NCBI RefSeq assembly: GCF_026213295.1
Contig: NC_079419.1
Location: 23,521,818 to 23,585,817, forward strand
Length of the DNA: 64,000 nucleotides
Direction: 5' to 3'
DNA from: Gadus chalcogrammus
Taxonomy: Eukaryota > Chordata > Actinopteri > Gadiformes > Gadidae
Shown here: positions 20,953-30,366 of the stretch, piece after piece
How positions within the stretch are numbered: the stretch's first letter is position 1
How the letters are laid out: every line of letters starts with the position of its first letter
Translations under genes and position numbers: made by a program
The notes under the pieces: generated by a model
Told to the model about the DNA's origin: nothing
Seen by the model: the letters and a program-made list of their open reading frames with translations, nothing else
Database searches by the model: none

Positions 20953-22753
20953 GTTGGAAACCATGGAGAGGACCCTAGTGTGGTCACGGACATCTCCTCA
21001 GCTGATCTTATAATTCGAGATGTTCGGGAGATTATAGCTGAAGTTCGGAGATCTGTGCCTACCACACCGGGACAACAAGGTATGCTTGCATGGGGCTGCT
21101 GATAGGATTATTAATCAACGCCTAAATTACTCAGTTTATGGTTTGTTTTCTGACTATTCCGTCTTAAAAAGTTCTTAAGCCCTTTTTTAAATTTCAACTT
21201 AAAACATGTGTAGCTAGCTAGCCAGGTGAGTAAACATCAACAATCTGTTATATTTCTCAGGCTACCAGGCACCTCTCATTTGGACCGGAGGTCGTGGTCC
21301 CCCACAGTTAAAAATATCACAGGAGCAACTGTGTTTTTTGAGGACCTGTGGTTTCACTGGGAAACAGATGGCACAGATTCTGGGTGTCTCTGTTCGTACA
21401 CTGAGCCGTCGTTTAAGGTATGTTTCAATAATGGCAGTTCCCTCTTGTCTCAATTGTTGTAATCATCCTGGAGGGCTGGTTAAAGGTGCAAAAGCACATC
21501 GAAATACCGTAGGTCTAACATTACCTCTATGTGCAAATGTTATAGGCAGTTCAACCTGAGGCGCGCTGGGACATTTTCCACCTGCTCAGATGCTGCCTTG
21601 GATGACCTCATCAGGGAGACAGTGGCTGGGAATGACCGCATCGGCCCAGAGTCTGTGAGGGCGCAGCTGCGCAGCAAATTAATGTTCAGAGGAGCAGAGT
21701 GCGTTCAAGCATGCTGAGGGTGAACCCTGCAGCAGCTGCAGCGCGAACAATGTCCCAGGCTCTGCAAAGAAGGGCATATAGAGTTGCTGGCCCAAACTCC
21801 TTGTGGCACATCGATGGCAACCACAAGTTGATAAGGTAGATATTAACATTAGCATACCAGACTTTGGTGTTCGCTTTAAAGGTGTGGTTAATTTGTCTCC
21901 GTAGGCTATGTATTGTTCATATAAATTATATTTTCACTGTTTCAGGTGGAGGATTGTTATCCATGGGGCCATCGATGGATACAGCCGGTTGGTTGTGTTC
22001 CTCCGAGCCTCCGACAACAACCGGAGCAGCACGGTGATGGAGAGCTTCCTGAGTGCTGTGGCGAAGTATGGCGTGCCTTCGAGGGTCAGGACTGACCACG
22101 GAGGTGAGAACAACTCGGTCTGCCTCATGATGAACCTTTTTAGAGGGTCAAACAGAGGTAGTGCTCTCCGGGGGAGAAGCACCCACAACCAGCGCATCGA
22201 ACGGCTCTGGGGGGATTTGTGGCGAGGAATGTCCAACGTGTACTATCAACTCTTCAACTTCCTGGAGAGCGAAGGTATCGTGGACATCGACAACGAGATG
22301 CACATGGCGGCACTGCACTACGTGTACCTCCCGCGGATTAACCGTGACCTTTGCGGCTTCATTGAACAGTGGAATAACCATGGACTGAGGACGGAAAGGC
22401 ATGCTACTCCACTGCAGATGTTCGTCAGAGGTTGCCTGGAACAGCAGGGACAGACAACTACTGCAATGCTTTCCGTATTTGGTGGAGAAGGAGGTGCTGC
22501 TGAGGAAGGAGGTGCTGCGGAGGAAGGAGGTGCTGCTGAGGAAGGAGAAGGGGAAGACCCAGCAAGAGAGGGCGGTGCTGGTGCAGGAGAGGTGCACTGG
22601 CCTGAGAGGGTCACCGTACCTTCAAATCAGTACCTCATTGGGGATGCTGTTTTGGAGCAGCTAAACAGCACCTTTGACCCTCTTGCTGGTCCTAGAGGAG
22701 ACCTTGGACTGGACCTCATCCGTGAGGTTGTGTCTCTTCTGGCATTACAATGA
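20953..22753 (+). CDS. Integrase-core (DDE/RVE-like) gene, four exons, one frameshift
   Basis: Exons are 20953-21079, 21261-21417, 21546-21835 and 21946-22753 (TGA), with GT-AG borders and compatible phases. Exon 2 holds a helix-turn-helix (FTGKQMAQILGVSVRTLSRR). Exons 3-4 hold a retroviral-type integrase fold. The first Asp is in SLWHIDGNHK, the second in VRTDHGGEN and the Glu in NQRIERLWGD, so the triad is complete. Similar proteins with an integrase core occur in fish and invertebrates as uncharacterised, transposon-derived genes. The C-terminus has a low-complexity insert of EEGGAA units (22480-22560). The frame slips by one base near 21690, so as read the protein is broken. No terminal repeats of a transposon are visible. 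The first exon found starts at a splice acceptor, so the 5' end is missing. Confidence 0.75.
22480..22560 (+). repeat. In-frame GAA/GGA/GCT repeat in the integrase-core gene
   Basis: Units of about 18 bp (GAGGAAGGAGGTGCTGCT) repeat three times and encode EEGGAA. They extend the acidic linker after the catalytic domain. Confidence 0.8.
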
Positions 22754-22771
22754 GACACTGTCTCATTGTAA
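22745..22771. repeat. Perfect hairpin, 13-bp arms with 1-nt loop, over the stop codon
   Basis: TTACAATGAGACA, then C, then TGTCTCATTGTAA. The TGA stop of the integrase-core gene (22751-22753) lies in the left arm. Confidence 0.9.
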
Positions 22772-22932
22772 TTGTTCCCCCCCGTGGAAGGACGCTTTGA
22801 GTGCCCCCACACACACACACACACACAGGGAAGGACGCTTGAAGTGCCCCCACACACACACACAGGGAAGGACGCTTTGAGTGCCCCCACACACACACAC
22901 ACAGACACACAGGGAAGGACGCTTTGAGTGCC

Positions 22933-22966
<34 letters not shown>

Positions 22967-23465
22967 GAAGGACGCTTGGAGTGCCCCCACACACACACAC
23001 ACACAGGGAAGGACGCTTGGAGTGCCCCCACACACACACACAGGGAAGGACGCTTGGAGTGCCCCCACACACACACACACACAGGGAAGGACGCTTGAAG
23101 TGCCCCCACACACACACACAGGGAAGGACGCTTTGAGTGCCCCCACACACACACACACACACACACACACAGGGAAGGACGCTTTGAGTGCCCCCACACA
23201 CACACACACACACACACACAGGGAAGGACGCTTGGAGTGCCCCCACACACACACACACACAGGGAAGGACGCTTGGAGTGCCCCCACACACACACACAGG
23301 GAAGGACGCTTGGAGTGCCCCCACACACACACACACACAGGGAAGGACGCTTGGAGTGCCCCCACACACACACACAGGGAAGGACGCTTGGAGTGCCCCC
23401 CCCCCACACACACACACACACAGGGAAGGACGCTTGAAGTGCCCCCACAGACACACACACACACA
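22772..23465. repeat. Minisatellite of GGGAAGGACGCTT plus (CA)n units
   Basis: Some 15 units alternate a constant core (GGGAAGGACGCTTGGAGTG or TTGAGTG, then CCCC) with a (CA)n of 6-17 repeats. The core is far better conserved than the CA length. Long VCVCV and THTHT frames here are artefacts. Confidence 0.95.
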
Positions 23466-23476
23466 CCTATTTTCCC

Positions 23477-24085
23477 ACTCATGACCTGCACCTTGACGTG
23501 GTGAGTGGGCTTTCCACCAAGCCAGGTCAAATTGTGTTCCAGCCTCACTATGTTAATGGTAAACAAAAACAAATGTCTGACTGCAACAAAGTGCTCTATC
23601 TCTGTAAAGTACAGTGGGGAATTAGAAAAGTCCTACATGGTTGAACTGTATTTTCCAAATGTTAAAGACAGACTTCTCAGTGACTTGGCTGAATGGCTGC
23701 GTTCTGTTCCTGTTGTGGTAATAAGAAGTAAAAAAATATTTACTATTTGATTTGTGAACCTAGGCATACCTGTAAATACAGCACTGCATAGGGAATTACA
23801 CACACACACCTTTTTTCATGACCTGCACCTTGACGTGGTGAGTGGGCTTTCCACCAAGCCAGGTCAAACTATTGTGTTCCAGCCTCACTATGTTAAAGGT
23901 AAACAAAAACAAATGTCTGACTGCAACAAAGTGCTCTATCTCTGTAAAGTACAATGGGGAATTAGAAAAGTCCTACATGGTTGAACTGTATTTTCCAAAT
24001 GTTAAAGACAGACTTCTCAGTGACTTGGTTGAATTCATTGGCTTGGCTGCGTTCTGTTCCTGTTGTGGTAATAAGAAGTAGAGCC
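23477..24085. repeat. Tandem duplication, two ~255-bp copies
   Basis: Copies at about 23480-23733 and 23818-24085 share CATGACCTGCACCTTGACG, CCAAGCCAGGTCAAA and CTGTTGTGGTAATAAGAAGT-type landmarks with few differences. Copy 2 has an extra ATTCATTGGCTTG-type segment. Each contains a short open frame (GELEKSYMVELYFPNVKD) that I do not recognise. Confidence 0.8.
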
Positions 24086-25780
24086 CCCCCATCTTCATCT
24101 GCCTGGAAGCTGCCTTCTCCGGGTAAAATTCGTCCTGAATGGGCTTCCTTCCAATCGGGCTCTGCTCCTCACATTAAGCATAGCCCATCTTTACCCAAGA
24201 CGCAGATGTTGTATTCACTGTTATCCCTCAATAACGTTTATTTGATGTGTTGTTAATCATGTATGACTAATGCTGCCCTACTGTGTGAAAGGTGTGAAAC
24301 GTTGGGATAGCTTATGGTCATGATGCTTACGTTGAGAAATATGTAGTAGGCCTACTGCTTAGAAATGAATTTTTATGAAGCTTGTTTATATGCTATTTCC
24401 CATGATGATAAATTAACATTTCATTGCTGTGAGTTGTGAAGATTATACAAATAAATAGTAAATGTGCTGAATCAGAATACTCATTTCCCATGATGATATA
24501 TTAACATTGCATTGCTGCAAGATTTGTGAAGATTATACAAATACATTTTAAATCCGCTGAATCAGAATATTCTATTAAAACTTTAGTGATGGATTGTAAA
24601 TGCCCTTACCGAAGTACTGTACAATAAGTGCAATTTGGAGGTACACTTGTATTTCACTTGAGTATTTAATTAAACCGACTTATCTCCAGATGTTTGCAAT
24701 AAACTGGAGGATGACGGGAGAAAATCCTGAAAAATAAATGATTGAAGAGCCCCGCATGATCCGCTCGGAAAGTCATAGTCACGCTGATTACAGGTGTTTT
24801 TAAAATGCGTATACGGCTCTCACATGACAGCCACGCAACGGACACATCATCTTGCATCATTTGATTTATTGCTGTATAGTTAAACTAGCAAACCATCGCA
24901 AGGAAATGTAACAAAGCTGTAGCTGAAAGATTCATCCACAAACATCAGAATAGAAAAACACTGGCAGGGACCATTTCAGCGCATAATGACTACTGCTGCC
25001 TATGCGTGTGGCAGTAATGCAATTCTGCTGAATTATTTGGAGGACTTATAGCCTACTTGTAGTGAAGTATTTTTAACAGTGCGGAATCTACAGCTGGTCA
25101 CTTTCACTGGCTAAGCAAAATTAATCACGAACAGTTGAACCTCTGAATTGATCCTGAAAGCCTATATGTCCTAGAATAATTCATTTGTATTCCGTTTTAG
25201 GCCATCTCACTAAAGGTCACTTAGATTTAGCCTATTCAAGCTCACCAAGTCCAGTATTCAGAATTCAAAGCATTTATTCACAAATACGTTCTATTTTTTT
25301 GACAAGCGGAGCCGACAGTCCGGTGCAAACTATGCAAATTAGCCATGTGCACCAAACAGAAGATAGACGCAATGTATAGAACTGATTGTTGTGCATTATT
25401 GTGGATATGTAGGCTGGTTAGTTGTGGTTGTTTGTGGTCTTAGTGAAACAGCCTTGCCTTGGAGTTGGAGAAGTTGGAGTGATTGTGTGAATGTGCGAGA
25501 GAGAGCGCACCTGCCGTGGTGATGTTGGGCTTGTTGGGGCTTTTATGTGATCGATGATGTATCTGTCTGATCGTATTAGCTGTAGATGGATGGTTAAATA
25601 ATGTCACAAGATCGGTCCTACTGCATGTTCTTCTGAGTGCGCAAGAACGGTGCCAATTATTGTCGTGTTTGCATTGTAATGCACAACTTTGCCCCTCCCT
25701 GTTATAAAATAAGGTGCATCCCAACAACTTTAGCCAATGCAGGCTCCTATTGCTTTACCAGTGTGCTTAATGTGTGCTTA

Positions 25781-25781
<1 letters not shown>

Positions 25782-25830
<49 letters not shown>
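25782..25830. repeat. (TG)n microsatellite
   Basis: About 24 uninterrupted TG units. Confidence 0.95.
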
Positions 25831-25831
<1 letters not shown>

Positions 25832-26286
25832 TGCGTGTTGTCATGTAGGCTATAGATATAGATCGATTGTCTTGGCTTGCTTGCATCCATGAAATATTGT
25901 AATGTTATGGCCGAGCTGGCTACTGCATATCGCGAACAATCTGGGGATGAGGGCATCCCCGAATAATGATGGGTATTTCGCACACTGCCATCTCAATATA
26001 TAGCCTAACATATACAAATATATCACTGTACTAGACACAAATATATTTTCCACTAGCTAGTGGTGGTCATTACATTGTAGTGAAACTAGTAAAGACAACA
26101 CAGCCTTATGTTACGGCGAAACATGGAGGCACTGACTGCCGCTCTAGTTTCGACAATGCGTTACTTTAGTCTGGTCTTTCTCTTCACTGATTGGTTAGAC
26201 AGCCTTCAAACTTAGTGGTCAAGCAAAGAAGGGGAGGGGCTCGTTCTGCATACCTAATAGCCGGAGTGAATAACTAATAGCCGGAG

Positions 26287-26391
26287 TGAATGACTAATAG
26301 CCGCGGCTATTAGTCATTCAAAACCGTACGGAATCCGTACGGAATTCTTGCAAAACCGTACGGAATCCGTACGGTTTCCGTACGGTTTTGC
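26287..26391. repeat. Palindrome cluster
   Basis: A perfect 34-bp palindrome (26287-26320; half-site TGAATGACTAATAGCCG) is followed within a few bases by five copies of the palindromic octamer CCGTACGG. The last three lie in a larger inverted repeat at 26350-26391 (GCAAAACCGTACGGAA / TTCCGTACGGTTTTGC). Confidence 0.9.
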
Positions 26392-26556
26392 ACTTTTACC
26401 GCGCCAATCTAGGTCCGGATTGTGGCCTTCTTGGCTTTCCATACCCTTCCTCCCCACACGGCGCTCCAGTGGGCGCCCCCTCGACCACGCCCTGGAGGCG
26501 AGCGCCAGAGTGTCTTAATTTGAACCGTATTGTCATCTGATGACACGTACCTCAAT

Positions 26557-26691
26557 ATGGAGAGGCAGAGAAGAAAGCCCTCAGGGTCACAACATAGAAA
26601 AATAAAGATTGGGAAGGAGAAAGGGTGCGCAGGGATGAAAGAAAGCTTTTCAAAGTGGTTGAAAGACAGTAGTTTTTATGTCAGTGTGTAA
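26557..26691 (+). pseudogene. Likely N-terminus of a ZMYM1-like hAT transposase
   Basis: The frame MERQRRKPSGSQHRKIKIGK onward (45 codons to a stop) resembles the basic N-terminus of ZMYM1-like hAT proteins. The TTF-type segment of the same class of protein lies at 34750-35240 on the same strand. The two pieces are separated by unassigned DNA and the BEL insertion. The link between them is an inference. Confidence 0.4.
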
Positions 26692-27659
26692 CACTTCGAC
26701 TAATCTTTTAGCCCAATTATTACGATAGAAACGCGAGTTTCTTAATTTGAGAACCAAGCACATTGATTGTGTTCGTTTGAGACCACTTAATAATAATACA
26801 CATAACAAGGATATAGCTCAGGGAATTACATTAACCCATATATTTTCAAACTGTTCATATTTCCATATACATTCACCAAACAACCCTCAAATAAACCCAC
26901 AGTCCAGATTCCCCAAAAGTCTTTTCCGCCGATGTGATCTGATAACCGCGTTAATAAGCGGCCTCCATTTGCGTGCCCCTTGCGCACACTCGCGCGTTCT
27001 CCCTCTAGTTCAAAGCAAACAAAAAAGAATATCCAAACGAAATCCCTGATGTCCCCGAACAAAACTCCGCCAGCAACTGTCTCTTACGTCCGGGGAAAAA
27101 ATAGGCAAAGAAAAACAAGATGACCCAGGTCGTAACAAAATCCTCCAGCAAAAAATATAAATCGCTCTTACCGACGTATCCAAAGAGTCGGCAAGAGTTG
27201 TCGACTTTGTCCAGTGGTTCTTACAGCTTTTCCACTATTAAGCTTTCTCAGTTGGACTGGCGTTTGTTAGAGGTCCCTCTCAGACTCCCTCCATTCATTC
27301 ATTACGCCCCCCCATTCATTCATTCATTTCCTTGTATTTAAAACCTCTCGAACCTCATCCCGTCAGCTGACAGGCACGTCAGCTGATTTGCGGAACACCG
27401 ATCCCCCGGTCAGAAAACAATAACAGTCATAAATATAAAATAAATACATATAAATATAAGGCCACAGGTACACATTAAGGTAGGAACATTACTTTAGGAT
27501 CACCACATTATACCTGTGAATTATTTACATATGGAAACCAAGTAATATTTTTACAGTGTATCCTAAAATATTAAATATGTGGCCTAGTGTCACAAGTGTA
27601 TCAAGAGGAGGCTTGTAAATATTCAGGTTAGCTAAATCTACTACTAGTAAAACAACAGG
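26692..27659. other. No gene recognised
   Basis: AT-rich, non-coding. A short ATTCATTC-type repeat sits near 27290-27330 and a CAGCTGACAGGCACGTCAGCTGA-type near-palindrome near 27363. The pentamer TTACT at 27660-27664 is the left target duplication of the BEL element. Confidence 0.4.
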
Positions 27660-27664
27660 TTACT

Positions 27665-28193
27665 TGTAACTGCCTCTGTGTCAGTCAGCGCGGTATTTCT
27701 GAGTTATTTATTTTGGTAGGAACCAAAGTTCTCTAAGGCGGAACCTTTGTTTTTGTATCGCCCGTTTCCGTCAGGACATACTTTAGCGTAACACTCATCA
27801 AAAAAGTCCGCTGATTTAGTACATGTTTTTCAGTGCTGATGCATCTGCAAAATAGCTCTTAGCATCAAGATAAACAATCCTACAGAGTAATGCCAAGCTA
27901 CACAACTTTCCTCTTGCAATGCAGCTACTAAGGTATGTTTTGCTGACGTTTTTTGTGTGTGTTTTCTGTTCTTGTTTGTATTAAATTGTTTTTATACAGC
28001 TAAGGGCTAACACCGTTAAGGGCTAACACATGTTGGGCTTAGTTAGATTGGTCTTTGTGTTTTGTTGTATTATATGTAACCAAAGTGTATTATGTTTTTT
28101 GATTACAGTTTTCACGGTCTGGATGAACCAAATAAATCCTGCCAGTAAACAAAAAGGAAACTCGTTGCTGTCGTTTGTACTGAGGGAATTATA
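27665..28193 (+). repeat. 5' LTR of the BEL element
   Basis: Starts TGTAACTGCCTC next to TTACT; the last 247 bp are repeated at 34214-34460. The left boundary rests on the TTACT duplication, because the matching part of the 3' LTR is missing. The polyadenylation-like AATAAA is near 28130. Confidence 0.75.
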
Positions 28194-28233
28194 GTGAAAA
28201 CTTAGCTGCTCACGAAGACAGCACCAAAGAGCA

Positions 28234-30366
28234 GTGAATGACAACAGTAAGGCAAGTAAGATGTCCCGAAATGGCGAAGAGCACACAATTGCAGATGTAC
28301 ATTTCCCAGACATGGAGTCACACGCACCTGACAAGACAGAGTGTGTGCACGAGCACAGCTCAACCGTGCAGCCACAAGCGACTGAAGGCATCATAGTGGA
28401 CAACCCCGCTTCCTCAGAAGAGCCACCATTAGGCCAAAGAGTCCGCAGAATGACGGAAAAGGGTCAAGAACAGCATGATGAGCAAGTAATAAAGGTTGCA
28501 CATCGGTTCAGTGTGTGCTATGAGAAGTGGAAGGATGCCACTAAAGAAGCCAAGCAAGCGCTGGGTGGAAAGTGCTCAGACGACCTGCTAGATGGACAAA
28601 TTACTAAAGTACGCAATACCTCTAGGAGTCTAAATGACGTTTATGACGATTGGAAACGCCTTGAGGTTCCTGACCTTAACACACGTCGCAAAATCGACAC
28701 CTGTGAAACAGTAACAAAGAAGATGGTTAAGGATGCAATGGACCTTATAGATGCAAGGGAGGAAGCTACAGCCCATAGGCATACTACAAGTCAAAGACAT
28801 GAAGAACATCGAGTCATTGAAGAGGTAATGTCTGTAGCAAGCAGGAAGAGTGCAGCTGCTGAGGTTGCTGCCAACAAAGCCACCTTAGAAGTACAGCTGG
28901 AGCAAGAGCATTATATTAAAGAGCTTCAGAGACTGGAAGTTGAAGCCGCTCAGCTAAAAGCCAAACAAGAGGCTGAAAATGCAGAGAGACAAAGAGTGCT
29001 AGAAGCCAAGCGCAGAGAACTAGATCGATTGGAGACTATTAAGAAGCTAAAGGCTGCTGAGGCACGACAGCAAGTATATGACCAGAGTATACATTCATGT
29101 CCGGCAACTAAGGGCGACGGCTCAGATGAAGAAATAAATGTTCTTCTCCATCGTGTCTCTGTGAAGAAAGAAGAAGTCAAGCCTCAAACTAGCCCACTGC
29201 GGCACCATTCTACACCACCAGCTGTAGCACAAGCAAGGCAAGAAAACAAATATGAAGATGGCACAACAGCTCTCGTCAAAGCGCTCGCAGAAGCCATCAG
29301 TGCGAGTCGCATTCCTCTACCTGAACCTACAGTGTTCAGTGGTGACCCACTCCGATTCAACGACTGGAAAGTGTCCTTTCAGACGCTCGTTGACAGGAAG
29401 AACATACCAGCTGAAGAGAAGATATATTATCTACGCAAGTATGTGGGTGGATCTGCTAAAAGGGCCATAGAGAGCTACTTTTTACTTGGCACAGAGCCAG
29501 CATATTATGCAGCATGGGACATCCTAGAAGAGCGATACGGCAATCCATTCCTCATCGCCAAGGCCTTCAGAGAGAAGCTCGACGCGTGGCCCAAGATAAG
29601 CTCCAAAGGCAGTATGGAACTTCAAGAACTCGCCGACTTCCTGCGCTGCTGTGAGGCAGCCATGTCTCAGATCAGAGGTCTTGAAATACTTAATGATTGC
29701 AACGAGAACCAGAAAATTCTCTCTAAACTCCCAGACTGGGTGACTTCAAGGTGGAATAGGAAAGTCATAGAAGCAGAAGAAGACACTCACATGTTCCCGA
29801 GCTTCAGCCAGTTTGTCAAGTTTCTCACACGTGAAGCTAAAATCGCTTGCAGCCCAATAACATCTCTTCATGCTCTTAAGCCAAGTGAAAGGATTCCAGA
29901 CAAGTGTGTAAAGAGCGGAGGTCCTGGAGCAAAGGTGTTAGCAACCACCTCAGATGAGAAAGCCGTCGTCACAAGCTGTGTCTTCTGTGAGAGGACAGGA
30001 CAGGACACAGTCTACAAAGGTGTTACAAGTTTATGCAAGGGACAATCTTGGAGCGAATCAAGTTTGTTCAAGAAAATAAATTGTGTTTTGGCTGTCTCAA
30101 ATTTGGCCACCGATCTAGAGATTGTAGAGAAAGAGACAGCTGCGACACCTGTGAGAGAAGACACCCAACTTGTCTTCATGACGATCGCACCAAGGAAGAA
30201 AGGATGTCTACAAGATCTGACAGAGCAAGGTACAGTGACAAAGACAAAGAAGAGTACAAAGAAAGGAAGAATGAACAGTCACAAGACCAGTCAGAGAGAC
30301 CATCACGTGAGGCGACGGCACTTAGAGTCATCCAGAATGTTGGAGACACGCATACCTCCACAATAA
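28234..30366 (+). CDS. gag: BEL gag (DUF1759 region), reading out of frame at its end
   Basis: A 710-codon frame. A start at 28261 (AAGATGTCC) has a better context than 28234. Residues about 70-300 are charged and coiled-coil-like (LEVQLEQEHYIKELQRLEVE). Residues about 360-510 match the DUF1759 gag-like domain of Pao elements (FSGDPLRFNDWKVSFQ, EERYGNPFLIAKAFREKL, LPDWVTSRWNRKV). The first zinc knuckle begins CVFCERTG at about 29976, where a third AGGAC unit (29992-30006) throws the frame off. Everything after about residue 590 is an out-of-frame reading. In this family gag and pol are normally one continuous frame, so this small duplication is the main lesion in the 5' part. Gag packages the RNA in cytoplasmic particles. 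Confidence 0.85.
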   Translation: MNDNSKASKMSRNGEEHTIADVHFPDMESHAPDKTECVHEHSSTVQPQATEGIIVDNPASSEEPPLGQRVRRMTEKGQEQHDEQVIKVAHRFSVCYEKWKDATKEAKQALGGKCSDDLLDGQITKVRNTSRSLNDVYDDWKRLEVPDLNTRRKIDTCETVTKKMVKDAMDLIDAREEATAHRHTTSQRHEEHRVIEEVMSVASRKSAAAEVAANKATLEVQLEQEHYIKELQRLEVEAAQLKAKQEAENAERQRVLEAKRRELDRLETIKKLKAAEARQQVYDQSIHSCPATKGDGSDEEINVLLHRVSVKKEEVKPQTSPLRHHSTPPAVAQARQENKYEDGTTALVKALAEAISASRIPLPEPTVFSGDPLRFNDWKVSFQTLVDRKNIPAEEKIYYLRKYVGGSAKRAIESYFLLGTEPAYYAAWDILEERYGNPFLIAKAFREKLDAWPKISSKGSMELQELADFLRCCEAAMSQIRGLEILNDCNENQKILSKLPDWVTSRWNRKVIEAEEDTHMFPSFSQFVKFLTREAKIACSPITSLHALKPSERIPDKCVKSGGPGAKVLATTSDEKAVVTSCVFCERTGQDTVYKGVTSLCKGQSWSESSLFKKINCVLAVSNLATDLEIVEKETAATPVREDTQLVFMTIAPRKKGCLQDLTEQGTVTKTKKSTKKGRMNSHKTSQRDHHVRRRHLESSRMLETRIPPQ

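Larger units (their letters stand above)
24090..26550. other. Non-coding stretch with small repeats
   Basis: No gene found. It contains a ~88-bp tandem duplication at 24395-24570 (CATTTCCCATGATGATA, GAAGATTATACAAATA), a (TG)n tract at 25782-25830 and palindromes at 26287-26391. A short direct repeat TAATAGCCGGAGTGAATAACT occurs near 26260. Confidence 0.5.

Noticed and set aside
22148..22614. Serine-rich minus-strand frames over the integrase-core gene
   Set aside because: Antisense shadows of the plus-strand exon, caused by its GC-rich repeat.
22772..23465. Regularly spaced repeats that could suggest a CRISPR array
   Set aside because: The spacers are (CA)n of varying length, there are no unique spacers and no cas genes, and the genome is eukaryotic.
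22627..23572. Long open frames on both strands rich in VCVCVG, THTH and KDAWSAP
   Set aside because: They are translations of the minisatellite. All frames stay open because the units lack stops; there is no coding bias or domain.
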